From: Allacma fusca
Lineage: Eukaryota > Arthropoda > Collembola > Symphypleona > Sminthuridae
Direction: 5' to 3'
DNA: 64,000 bases
NCBI GenBank assembly: GCA_947179485.1
Contig: OX359247.1
Span: forward strand, 32,960,801-33,024,800
Part shown: positions 38,565 to 50,662 of the stretch, piece after piece
Position numbering within the stretch: the stretch's first letter is position 1
Layout: each line of letters opens with the position of its first letter
The notes under the pieces: model-generated
Seen by the model: only the letters and a program-made list of their open reading frames with translations
The model's database searches: none
What the model was told of the DNA's origin: nothing
Program-made: the position numbers and the translations under genes

Positions 38565-41500
38565 ATGCCGAATTGCCCCAAATGCGAAAAACCCGTCTAT
38601 TTCGGTGAGTGACCTCAAGATATTTCTACAAGTACTGTCTCTCCTTTTTGCTGACAACTGAATAATAGCAAATCGTTCAATCTAGTATTGAAACCTATTA
38701 ATTTCATACTCTCAAATTTGAATGAGTATATAGATAACTGAGACTGTCAGATTATCATCTTTGAATGCTATTGTATGGATATACTATTTTATCTCTGAGG
38801 GAATAGCTGTCAAGTACATAGGTGGCGATTGAAGCTTGGAGTTTACTATGTACATACATACGTACGTACGTGTGCATACAGCTCAACTTATAATGTTACA
38901 ATCCAGGGAAAGATAAAGTTAGGTGGTACAAAGAGGAAAAATTCCATGGGCCAAGATTATTGTGTCCCTACAAATTTTTCTCACATCAGAATTTAAATAA
39001 AAGAGTGAGTTTTTATTTCTCCTTGGGCCCTTTTTTGAGAAGAATGTTTCTCAAGAGAAAGAGTGATGTCACTTTTGAAAAGGTACTTTATATGTTATAA
39101 GACTTGCGATAAACTATTATGTCATTAAAGCAGATGGTGGTGATGTTGTGCATTCCTTTGGAAGTAATTAATTTTTTTCCTCTCTTCCTTCCTTACCTGT
39201 TTCAAAATCTTGGGCTTGAAGTAGATACATAGAAATGTAGTGGACTAAAATGCATGCTGAAATACTGGCAGGTAGAGCAAAGAGTTCCTTTCATATTTGG
39301 TTTCAAAACATATTCACACAGCGTGGGAGTCCTTTGGAAGTAGCTGGCTTGGCTTGAAGTGAAGTTGTATTCTACGTATGTATATCTTTGATTTATTCAA
39401 TTGTGCCTGCTCATTTTCTGGAACTTTTCCTATAGAGAGCTCACACATACATACATACATAGATGTATGCTCAACATCATCGATTTTTTCCTTCAAGGTC
39501 ACAGCCCAACTTTGGGTTAGTAGAATCAAAACCTACTTCTCAGGCTGGCTGTATACTGTTCCACTCCTTTCTACCCATCAACAGCAGCTGCTTACTCTCA
39601 CAAGTTCCCATGTCTTAACTGACTATTACATATATACGAGTAATACATTTATATAATTATATGTAGGTAGTTTGGGATGTAGGTTCAGTAAAAGCATGAC
39701 TACTTAAATCCTGCCACTCCAGCCGAAGTCTAAGCACCAAATAATTTGGTTGTCACTGTATTTGTAATTCTTATTTTTAATCTCCCCTCATTATGCTCCT
39801 ATGTGTATGCAAGTGTAATGTATGCACATGTGTCCTCCGAAAACTGCAATTACTTGTCCTCAACCTAATCTCCTTAAAAGGCAAGCGGATTTTTCCTGTT
39901 TATAATGCCTGTGTAACAACAGCGCATAGTATATAGCCAGCTGAGTTGAAATTATCCCTCTCGATCAGCTCCATGCACTCAGAGGAATTATTATTATACT
40001 AATTTCCCTGAGAATTTCCGTTTTGAAACAAAGCCCATCCAGTCACTGTCATTAAGAAGGGTCCATTTACTTTTGATTAACTGACTTCCAAGTTTATGAA
40101 AGTTAATAATGTACTTATCCTATTAAAATTAATGACCAGGTGTAAGTACATAAGCAGTATAATGTGTACTGTACGGAATTAATTTTGAGGAGCCTCTCTA
40201 TACAGACTGACTGAGTCTGTCTGGCTGCTTTTCTATTTGATTACAAATGGATTGCTTCCTGTTAGTCACGCGTTGGGGACGAGTGAACAAACTCGAAATA
40301 CGGCTTGTCAATAATTTAATCTCACATTTCACTTTAGAAATTCCGCTAAACTTAATCATTTGTGATGCTTGTTTGTGTCAATTTTTACCGATCTTCCAAA
40401 GTCGTAAACATGATGAACAGTCAGCGATTAGCTGTGTCGCTGTGGGTTATTATATGAACCGGAACAATACTTGATTGCTTTACTTATTTACCAACTACAG
40501 TACATCTACAGTATATGCTCACTTCAAAAGTAAACTGATATTTTAGGAGGCTTGAGCTATTGGAGGTAAATGGAGTTATAACTGCTCTTTGTAACTGCAA
40601 ATCACTATCAGGTCTGATTGCAAATAATGTACCTAGTCATGTTGTCTCGACCGGAGGAATTACATGTTCTGGAATGATTGGTCAGTCGGGTGTGTTGTTT
40701 TTCTTCTATGGGGATGTGTGTGTGTGTGCTTCATATGATCAATCATGATTGTGGAAGGTACATACATACTTATCGAGAGGTTAATTATTTTTGGGGGCTA
40801 CGAGCTAGACACGAAAAGACTAGGAAGATTAGTTCATTCATGTTGAGCAAACATGATCAAATCCCTGTTTGGGTGAGGGCTAGGCTACTTTTTCGTGTGA
40901 ATCGATTTGGTAATCTATCATGCTCGTACAAGTTATAAAACAAGCACATATATTTTTATTAACATTTTACATACTGATTGTGAGTGAGATATGTATGGTG
41001 TGGGTAGTAATAAGGAAGATGAGAAATTGATGCTCTCTCGCATAACTTTTTCCGCTCATTTGATTATTGCAAAAGCTATACAACTATGTACAGGGACTCA
41101 CACTTAAAAATGCGTTTTTATCAGCTCGTGTGTTTTTTTTGCTACTTTAGCTTGCGTAAATCATATACTTGTGATTTACAAGGTGTATCAAATCAAGGTT
41201 TTACTTGTAGTTAACTGTAACACTGACAGTTCAATGTAAGGCTGATTACTGATTTTTGTTGGGAAAGTCTTGCTTATTTGACAGCCCATGTGCGTGTGAA
41301 GTCAAATGAATTTATTTTGAAGCCAGGAGTTTGATTTTGAATATGATAGTCAGATTAGATTAGATTCGAGAGAGGAATTTAGCCATTATTGAATGTATAT
41401 AGCACTCTCTGGCTCTGGCAGATTTACATGTGGTATGAAATTCTATTTCAAGTCTGCACACACACACACACACACACACACATTCAACAACGTTATTATT

Positions 41501-43667
41501 ATTTATATGCCTGTAATAGGAATTGTGTAAGGGAAACTTTATTTGCTTATGAATCGGCCCTTATTTGTCAGTTGTCACTGGGAGAGACTACACATTATGT
41601 TGCTAAATAGTAACAATAAAATCATGCGGAGTACATCCATTTAAATAAGACTTAACCTTGTGAACCAAACTCATCCGAGGTTGGACAATATCTTACATGT
41701 TGATGTTGAAGGCTATATAGATGACACAATGGATGTAATATATTTTTCCTGACTTGCTTTGATAATAATATTTCAGCTGAGCGTAAATCATCTCTCGGGA
41801 AGGATTGGCACTCGGCCTGTCTCCGATGCGAACGCTGCAACAAGACGTTGACCCCCGGAGGTCACGCTGAGCATGAGGGTAAACCCTACTGCCATAAGCC
41901 ATGCTATGCTACACTTTTCGGCCCGGCTGGTAAGTCCTTTTATGGCTATTCTCATTTATTATTTTGGTAACTCCACCAACATCATATATTTCCATTTTCA
42001 TCTCCTTGAGAAAGCCCTATACTCCTCTCTCTCTCTCTCTCTCTCTCTATCAATCTCTCTGTCTCTGACAGTCTCTCTATAAAGATGCCCTCATCGTACG
42101 GACACTTTACTGACCAAATTCGTCCAACCCAATTGTCATTACGGGATAGTAAGCATAAATGCGTAGCTTTTAGTTGAGACTCTCACATGGACATGCGAGG
42201 CTCTCTGGGCTATAATTAAAATGATGGCAAACTTTTTATTACTCTAGATACACACATGCCCTTTTAATGTTGCTGGCTCCTTCCTCTCGGATACCCATCC
42301 TGTTTTCATTGCTCGTTCTTCACTAAACTACATTAGACTAGTTATTATTCAGGTTTTGTTCATCAGCCTTCTTGTTTGCATTTCCCCAAAAATGTACATA
42401 ATTTTCGTGCTCATTAACATTTTTCTGCACTGGTGACTCTCAAACTGTATTCATACCTCAGGTCCAATGTCTCCGTTCTGAGTTTCCGAGGGTGAGAGGG
42501 ATGCAGATAATGTAAATAGATACATACCGTTGAGATTATGTTACCTTGACTGGGCCGGCGTTGACAGACTTATCAGGTTAAATATTTGCCATATCAAGTT
42601 GAAGGTTGTTTCTCAACCGTATACCGAGAAATTAGCTTTAGGTTTATGTCTTAATAGAGATACGATAGTAGATACCTGGTATCCCCCCTTTGGTACTGTA
42701 TTACATTGCATGAAGCGTGATGAGGAATTGTCTGAATTCTAAACCAGCGGACAGAGTTGCACTTAGGTACATATGTATGTAGATACATGGCTCAAATATA
42801 TGCTGTACAAGTTTCAAAAATAGTCTAATTGTAAGCAAATATCTGTGGCTTCAGCCGTTAACTGCGTGTTAAGTTGACTGTAATACAATTTACTGACTGA
42901 GTACCTTCTATTGATGTCATTTCAACGGGATATTTGTCATGTGTATTTAACCTGTGCAACCCAATGTGCAAGCATGGGCTGGGAGTTCCGTTGACTTTGA
43001 ATCAGCCATGGTCTGCTATGGGTCAATTTCCTCGATACATTAACCTTCCATTGTGATATGGCTTTACAATTAAGCATAAAATATATAAGCTCTGAGTATA
43101 CGAAATTCATGGGTTTATGCAAATGAGTAACCTCAGTTCTAGGGAAATTTCTTGGGCGTATTTTAGGATCAACAAAAAATTATGGGTTGAGATAGAGGAT
43201 TGAGTATATTCCTGCTTTCAAATCCGGTTAAATATTCAAATTGAGTGTACAAAGTATTAACATTGCAAAACCTTCCAACTCGTATTCTTTCTGGGACTTG
43301 GAATGTCAGCTGAGAGTAATTGCTATGGAAAAGTTACGTTGGCTAGAGTTAATGTATAATTGATGTCGGCATAATGGGGGATTAAATTATTGGCATTTGG
43401 ACGTATATTTAACTGTATGGGGCAAAACGGTCATTAATAGCAGCATTGTTTTTATAGGAGTGAGTGCCTTTAATTATGTATATATGATAATTATGCGTTT
43501 TGGAGAGAGAAGAGTCTGAAAGGAATTTTCAATAAAATGCCATTTTAAGTAATAATGTGTTTTTTTTATTTTTTTTTTAAATCCAAGGATATGGTCGGGG
43601 CGGTGCGGCAGAGAGCTTCATCTACAACAATTCACCTGCTTCAGCAGCAGCCACATCCACCAACTGA
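38565..43667 (+). CDS. CRIP1: CRIP1-type single LIM domain protein
   Basis: Three exons (38565-38604, 41777-41929, 43588-43667) join in phase 1 to a 90-residue protein. It is one LIM domain followed by a Gly-rich tail, matching the cysteine-rich intestinal protein (CRIP1) family. LIM ligands are in order: C4, C7, H25, C28, C31, C34, then the second finger with C51. Family signatures [19 protein letters not shown] and GYGRGGAES are intact. The tail ends in an Ala/Ser/Thr run. LIM domains bind proteins; the exact partner of CRIP1 is not established. The introns are 3.2 kb and 1.7 kb, far longer than in neighbouring genes. The second contains a CT-rich run; the first ends shortly after a CA microsatellite. 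Confidence 0.93.
41457..41482. repeat. (CA)n microsatellite
   Basis: A pure CA dinucleotide run of 13 units lies in the first intron of the CRIP1-type gene, about 300 bases before its second exon. Confidence 0.95.
42025..42078. repeat. (CT)n microsatellite
   Basis: A CT dinucleotide run of about 12 units is followed by interrupted CTCTCT blocks. It lies in the second intron of the CRIP1-type gene. Confidence 0.9.
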
Positions 43668-44545
43668 GTACAGCATTCATCCCTCCCTGCTGTCTCTCTT
43701 CTGACATTCTGAGTTTGTTCGAGTTGAGTGATTGACTGACACAAGGTCGGCCCGTGCACATGTTAAACAAGATGATTAACAAGCTACAGATAGAGTATAT
43801 CCTTACACTTTTACATGCATATAAATGTGTCACAGTGGTAGTTAAGATGAACCAATTAATTATAAATACTTAACCCTTCTTACATGTAAATTTATAGCAA
43901 ACCCGTCGGTTTATTGTTCTTAACTTAAAAATTCTGTTCGAAGTCATTCCGTGAATATATATTGTTGCAATGGACTGTAAAAATACTGCACTCGATGAAC
44001 TGCAATTCCAATGTAAGCAATCCAGAAGGCAATATTCAAAGCCTGTCATTTATGGGTTTATTTAAATGATCGCGATCTTATGGGAAAGGTCGGTTTAAAC
44101 TTTCCAGAATATTAATTCCATTTTAAGACACTTGATGCTGGGATAGGACACTCCTTGTTAGCTGTGACTTAAGAGATAATATGATATACATAGATACGTA
44201 CATACGTGCGTTAAATAAATTGTAGTACACACATCTTTTCTCAGACGTGCCAAGGTAATATTAAATGTATTTTGTGTTCTATCAACAACTATATGGTACA
44301 TACGTATGTATAGGTACAGGGTTGAGTAATACAATGCAATTACCCAAACAATCTTCCTAATGTGTAAATGGATAGGGACTTAGATTCGAAATATCAATTG
44401 AAGACTATAACTAAAACGTGTTGCCTAAAAATGTAACCTAATATATAGAATCCTGCTTATATTGAAATCATCTATCGACTGTATTTAATAGCAAGAAGTA
44501 ATTAGATATACAGTATTTTCTCTTGGAGCTGGGAGCAATTTCCGG

Positions 44546-44630
44546 AGCAGTTGTAATAATATCACGAGTAAAATTGACAATTATTTTGAATTAAATTGTG
44601 TTATGGAGGAGTCATCGCAAGCGTAATAAC
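44546..44630. repeat. dispersed repeat copy A
   Basis: A segment of about 85 bases, with GAATTAAATTGTGTTA in its core, has a diverged second copy in the same orientation at 63920-64000. Order and spacing of the flanking words (GCAGT, TAATAAT, CACG) are kept. It may be part of an ancient interspersed element; its family is unknown. Confidence 0.5.
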
Positions 44631-45038
44631 GTTAAATATTATATGGTATTTTAATTTCTGTCCTGTATAATGCAGTGATTCTATATTGTAATCTATTTTG
44701 AGACACATTCAGCTGATTTTCAAAATTTCAGAATCGCTCCAAAAGTATTTTTACAGTTATGCTGAAACAGACCTTGGCGATGGAAAAGATAATCATCCGA
44801 TTGATTTAATTTGTATATATGTAGAATCCTTATTTTATGTGAGAAATATATTGTTGTTGTGACTTATTGGAAATGTATAGCATTTAAAGTTTCTATGAAT
44901 TTATTTCTCTGTTAGATATAAAGAATGGGCTATGATTCTCATATGAAAACCATCATTAATTTATGATAGCAATTGACTTCTTTCCTTTTTTCAAATATTT
45001 TGTTTTTTGTGTATTAATGTGTAGAAGTATAATAATAA

Positions 45039-45341
45039 CTAATGAATAAATGTTTGGGTGAACAATGACCACCACAAAATGTTTAGATTTGGTGTAAAAA
45101 GATGCAACCCCGGAACTGCATTTTGACGGAAGTTTACTAACGCAAAACCAACAAATGTGTCTACTTTTTGCAAATCTTTTTCTTCTTCCTTTACGACAAA
45201 ACCTACAAGTATTTGGGAGTGTACCATGAGTTTAGCATGATGCGAGTCACATATAATTACTACACTGTACACTTTAGTGGTAAGAGCAAGTGATAAAAAG
45301 AGTAAACAGTTCACCAGAAGTTCCATTAAAAGTACGTTCAC
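45039..45341 (-). CDS. doubtful small open frame with hydrophobic N terminus
   Basis: A 100-codon open frame begins with a hydrophobic, signal-like segment (MNVLLMELLVNCLLF), but the rest has no pattern I recognise, and no splice structure or homologous family was seen. It lies about 300 bases past the acid phosphatase stop on the same strand, so it could equally be that gene's 3' untranslated region. Reported only as a possibility. Confidence 0.15.
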   Translation of the reverse strand: MNVLLMELLVNCLLFLSLALTTKVYSVVIICDSHHAKLMVHSQILVGFVVKEEEKDLQKVDTFVGFALVNFRQNAVPGLHLFTPNLNILWWSLFTQTFIH

Positions 45342-45636
45342 ATGTAGTTACATACAGATCTCATTTTTTTAATTCTATTATTTTTGTAGCAGAAAGATTC
45401 CCGACTCAAATATGGAGCAATAATAAAGTAATAGTTTCAGTACTGCATATTTAGAACGTATCTATTACGAATGTTGCGGAAAATCGACATCCAAAAATAA
45501 TAATTCACTTAAACGTTTTACAAAACTACGATACCATGACACTGACACTGAATATACTTTTCACATGTTTGCTGATTTAGCCTTAAATAAAATACTAGCA
45601 TACAAAGAATGCAGGTTTTCCAAGAAACAGGAATTC

Positions 45637-47406
45637 TTAGTTAAACGATGCATTGCATTCTGTTTCGTAATCAATGTTGACCAGTCTTGATGTGATTTTG
45701 ATGAGATTCCCTAAAGTACACGGGACGCCGCAAGAGGGGGAGTTCACCATATCCAGAGTTTGTGTTGTACTGTTTCTATACCAGAACTTTAACAAGAACA
45801 TGCCATCTTGTGAAATACTTTGTAAACAGTTCAATGTAAACAATCTACTCATAAGTGTTCAAAATTATTAATTTGCAGCTGGTAACAATACCTCAATCAC
45901 TGGTTCATCATACTCGGGAAGCTCGTGTAATTCCATGAGTATGGCGGATGCAAACGGTGGTATTCGACTGTTAAGAATGGGAAGAATATCAAACGCGTTC
46001 ATAACATTGACTATTGTGCTGTCATGTGCGCTAAAAAATACAACTTTTTTGTCAAGAGTTCCGTTCAAATGTCCGGCATAATTTTCCAGGATCCATTGAA
46101 CCATAGGTCCGGCATTCAATCGTTGAACCTGCAATCCGTCTATGTGCACTGCTAGCTGCAAAAAGTAAGGATACGACAGAAATATCTCCTTGTGCAAAAT
46201 CGGTTTCATCCAGTCCTCCAATGGTTTACCAGCATATGCCTGAATTTCGAACAATTGGGGAATAAATTCATTTTTATCACGTCTAACGCCATCCTCAGTC
46301 TTATAAAAAAATTGGAAAATTTAGATGAGTATGTTATTTACCAAGCAATGAATTACTTCCTGTATCTTTTCAAACACTTCGTAAATCTTTAAGCTATTTT
46401 GAGGGTGATCGAACAATGCAGTTTCTCCTGACTGTCGAAAAATATACTCCAGAATTTCCGGCTCGTCCTGGAAGTGGCGCTTCACGAAGAAAGTTCTGAA
46501 AGGAACTGTTGTAAGTAACGCCCTTACTGGGCAGTTGGAATTCAAAGAAAAAAACTGTAACATAAATAATGAAATATTATAAATATAATTATGCAACATA
46601 ATTAAATATTGATTGCGTTCCAATCAATGACCTGCTATCTCTTTACCCTTGAAGTTGTATTTTGCAAGACTCATTTTCAAGATTTTCAAAAACCACGTCT
46701 ATCATAAAATAGTTTTGACCAACTACAACTAGCCAATAATGTAATGTACTTGACGAAAGTGTTTATTAAAATATAATATGTATTTTACGTTATCGTCCTC
46801 CGTTGGAATGACTCGAATGGGTATCGGTTCATACGGAGAATGTTCAGCTTGATAATTTGACCTAAGGGCAGCATCGCTGTAATCCTGGAACAATCCTTGC
46901 AAGCAACTGGAAGCTGTCTTTATGCAACGGTCAACCTGAGAACTGTACATTGAAATCTCACCCATTTTGTACGAAGGACTCATGAAACCGTCGTACCGTC
47001 TCCGCAAGAACTGTCCCAATTCGAATGCATGCTTCTTTCCAAGCTGGAGTCATAGTAGGTCCAACATAATGATTATTAAGTTTGTTAAAGAGCAGTAATA
47101 AAATACACACACATGGGTAAATAAAGAAGTCCTTATTCTAAGGCTCACACATTGGTCAGATTCTCCAATCCTTCAGGGAAGACTTTGGTATTATTAACGT
47201 AGTTTCCATAAACATATCTAGGGTTTCTATCTCCATGCCTGAAAATCTATGGACAGTAAATTTATTATAGTTAAGAATTAAGATGTGAGGTAAAAAGGAC
47301 TCAAAATTATGATTACCACTTGAGAAAATTTCAGCGTGCTTCTATTTGATGGATGTGCCAATAATAAAGTACCTTGAAAGAAGATGACAAAAATTGTAAG
47401 ATTCAT
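45637..47406 (-). CDS. secreted/lysosomal histidine acid phosphatase
   Basis: Belongs to the prostatic/lysosomal acid phosphatase branch of the histidine phosphatase superfamily, which hydrolyses phosphomonoesters through a phosphohistidine. Six phase-0 exons on the minus strand (47406-47317, 47246-47151, 47043-46789, 46554-46342, 46299-45892, 45786-45637) give 403 residues. A signal peptide (MNLTIFVIFFQGTLLLA) starts exon 1. The catalytic RHGDRNP is at about residues 33-39 with the nucleophile H34, and the second catalytic pair HD is at about 310-311 in FFSAHDST. QVDRC and the C-terminal SCGVPC cysteines also fit the family. N-glycosylation sites such as NNT and NLT are present. It is probably luminal in the lysosome or secreted. 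No transmembrane tail was seen, so it resembles the secreted form. Confidence 0.9.
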
Positions 47407-48609
47407 TGTAACCTACAACTACAAATAATACTCTTACTGACGTTATTGTGCGGAAAGGAAATGTGTGAAGTTCAATTCAGTAGTGTAGGTTAAATGATTC
47501 CAGAAGTTGAATATTCTGTCATTACATTTTATCTAAAACTTTAATTGTCAGCTCTTTATGCCAAATTATCTCAATGCTAGCGCGTGGGGAAAATAGTCCA
47601 TTTGATATTTGTAGGTTTTAATGATGTCGAAGACATAATACTAGTCAAGTGCTACCTGCATTGTTCTGCGTGCTTATGTCATATGTAATTGCAAGATTAT
47701 TTATTCGGAAAAGATAATTTCTCCAGAAAAGTTAGAAATCTATTATTGAAGATATTTGACCTCGTTTTGAGTAGGCGGTTTTGTGACGATTAATTACTAC
47801 AACAATAATTCGGCCAGACTGTAATGTGTAATAATTAATAATTAGTAATTGCTCAGGGGATTAACAGGCATTTGGTTATCTTCTTCATCTTAATTTTAGT
47901 TCATTGCTTGCTCTATTGAAAACTATAAACCTAGAGCAAAGTTAGGATTTTTAGCTAAAGGTCAAATTTGAGGAGTTTTAAAATATTTCCCCTATTTTTC
48001 CGGGGACCTATAACATTTGGGCATGTCAGAAAGCCGTGTAATCTCCACAGTGTTGCTACGATTTTTGTTTTGAATTTTGATTAGAAAACAGTTAATATAA
48101 AAATTTGCAACTTGCCTTCTTTTGCTGGCATCATTATTTCGAACATTTTCGAGCAAGTAAAGTGAAATAAATTTTGACAGAGAAAACAAATAATTTGCTG
48201 GAAAATAGGGATATTGAATGTTTTTTATTCTTATTTTTTATTTCAGTTCATAGGAAGAGCATTTGGGGCACAAACTCTTGTTGAAATTATCTGCTATATA
48301 GCCACCCATTATAGCAAGATTACCTTCAAAATACGGCCTGAAGTCGTCTAATTGATTTGCATTGATAATAATTTTTTTTCGACCAAATCCAAAAATTCCC
48401 ATTTCTTATGGGAATTAACATGGAAAATTCCAGCTAAGACAGGGGGAGGGGAATCCCTACAAATCATGTTGGAACATTTAAATTTGGTGACCTCTAGTGG
48501 GTGAACCTGGTTGAACTGGCATGAACTTTAGTGCGGGTTTGGACATTGGGTCTGACTGAGTAATTACTAATAGCTCACAACATTTTATGCCTATGTCAAT
48601 CTACATAAC
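47407..48609. other. no recognised gene; acid phosphatase upstream region
   Basis: AT-rich region upstream of the acid phosphatase start codon. No conserved exon was found. It ends with the 8-base target copy TACATAAC that borders the element at 48610. Confidence 0.4.
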
Positions 48610-49976
48610 CAGAGCTGCGTTCAAGTCAAGTTATTTTAAACAACTTGACTTGAACTTGACTTGAACTTGACTTGAACTTGACTTGAACTTTAAAAATTGT
48701 CTAAACAAGGTATCCGTACTTGTACTTGATGAATCAAGTTTTTCAAGCAACTTGAGTATTCAAGTACATGCTTTTCAAGTACATTTTATAGAACTTGAAC
48801 TTGATGATAACTTGACGTTCAAGTTGCATACATAACTGAACGTGAACTTGAACTTGATTGTTCAAGTTTTTTTTTTGTGCATGAATAAACAATGCTTGAA
48901 ATTTTGTTCGCAATTGTTATAGCTGATGATGGTTAGGCCATAATTATGATAAACTAAACGGCATGCGGATGATTTTCTTTACTTTAAAAGTGCTAGAAAG
49001 TTTAAAATATTTGATCAAATAATTGCAGATTTTGTGTTCTAATTTACTAATGTCCACAATTTAGAGGGTAGCAATCGTATTATTGGCCTGTTCACATTAG
49101 TGTTGCACTAATCTGGTGAGTGTAACCAGCAGTTATATTCATGAATATTTGTCGTCGTTAATGTTGCCTAACCAATATTGATTTATAAGATTGTTTGCTG
49201 TTCATCTGATGCTTAATATTAGCAGAACTTATTCTTACAGGCAGGTGTGGATTATTAAAATAATTTTTACCATGGCCCAACCGTCAAAATAGTTTGAGTT
49301 TTTACACATGTAATGTGAGGGCCTTAGTCAACATTTTTTTACCCTGGCCCTAAATGTTTTAACCTGGCCAGGGTGGGCCACCCCGTAAATCCAGCCCTGC
49401 TTAAAGGGAATAATAAATTGCTCTTAAACTTCTTCTTAGCTTCAGAACAGGTGAAGAGAACAATAACTTCATTTTTATAATGGAACAAGATGCTCGACTA
49501 TCAAGAACATCCTCATAAAATAATAAGTCAGAACTTTTAATTATTCAAAGTATGTAAACAGGACACCAGAATTATTCTCGATGTGGACCACTGGGCATCG
49601 CGGAGGAGAATTTTTATGTCGGTGGAATAAAAACAAACACAAAGATGTCATTATTATAATGATTGACGCCCAATATTATTTTTAGTTGGATGCAGGAGAT
49701 AAGCTTGATTTCAGTAACAAAAACTCAAGTTATACTCAAGTTTTATTCAAGTACTTCCATTCAGTGTACTTGAACTTGACTTGATTTTGAAATCAAGTAA
49801 TAAATTATTAACTTGGACTTGATCGAACTTGAACTTGAAAATTCAAGTTAAAATTATAAGTTCACTTGAACTTGATGTTCAAGTTTCAAGTTACAAAATT
49901 GTCTGCACTTGACTTGACTTGAACTTGATACGCACTTGAACTATTCAAGTTGTACTTGAACTTGAACGCAGCTCTG
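48610..49976. mobile_element. non-autonomous hAT element with ACTTGA arrays
   Basis: Ends are inverted repeats CAGAGCTGCGTTCAAGT, conforming to the hAT rule Y-A-R-N-G at the first five bases. Identical 8-bp duplications TACATAAC lie at 48602-48609 and 49977-49984. About 230 bases inside each end consist mostly of ACTTGA, CAAGTT and close variants in both orientations, while the 850-base core is unique and AT-rich without a transposase frame. It is 1367 bp long. The perfect duplication suggests a fairly recent insertion mobilised by a transposase encoded elsewhere. Confidence 0.85.
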
Positions 49977-50010
49977 TACATAACGCGAGGCTTGCTGGTT
50001 AGGTCACTTG

Positions 50011-50654
50011 TATAGCTCCTTATTGAGTGATTACCTTGCGGAACCGTACTCGAACTCGTACTCGAAATCGAAGCATCGAGTATGGACTCCAATCCAAGGT
50101 ACTCGTACTCGCCACATATACGAGTACTCAGGAAAATACTTGAAATAAGCGACCGAGTTCCAGTTCAGAACCCGAACTTGTTTCATACTCGCGAGTACGG
50201 AACTGTAAATACCGAAATCCCGTACTCGTACTCGTGCCGTGACTCGAGTCTTCATACTCGAGTATTTAATAATAACAAGACCACAATTGAACAGTAATTT
50301 TTTTTAGATTCATTTAATTTCTCACAAATAATTCCCTCAAAATTTTAAATTGAACATGCAGTGCCTTCGTCTCTTTACTGGAAATTCAAAAGTTTGCAAC
50401 ACTTGTGTGCACGTGTACGCGTACTCGTATATTGAGCATGTGGTACTCGAACTCGAACTCGATAACCCTTATGAGTATTTTTATCGGACTCGTACTCGTT
50501 TGATACTCGTACTCGTAAGTATGTGAAAAATCGTTACCCGTACTCGAAACCCATTTCAAGTATCGAGTATTCACAAAAATTTGACCGTACTCGACTCGAA
50601 CTCGTACTCGTACTCGATACTCGCCGGTATACTCAAACTCGATAAGGAGCTATA
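50011..50654. mobile_element. non-autonomous element with ACTCG arrays, 8-bp duplication
   Basis: Ends are inverted repeats TATAGCTCCTTATTGAGT on the left and TATAGCTCCTTATCGAGT (complement) on the right, 17 of 18 matching. Identical 8-bp duplications GTCACTTG lie at 50003-50010 and 50655-50662. Both sides are filled with ACTCG, GTACTCG and CGAACTCG words around a short AT-rich core (644 bp in total). The 8-bp duplication and layout suggest hAT, although the first five bases fit its rule less well. A P-type element also makes 8-bp duplications and cannot be excluded. Confidence 0.75.
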
Positions 50655-50662
50655 GTCACTTG

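Larger units (their letters stand above)
43668..45636. other. spacer between convergent genes
   Basis: Follows the CRIP1-type stop codon and precedes the acid phosphatase stop on the other strand. It contains the dispersed repeat at 44546-44630 and a doubtful open frame at 45039-45341. No other gene was recognised. Confidence 0.4.
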
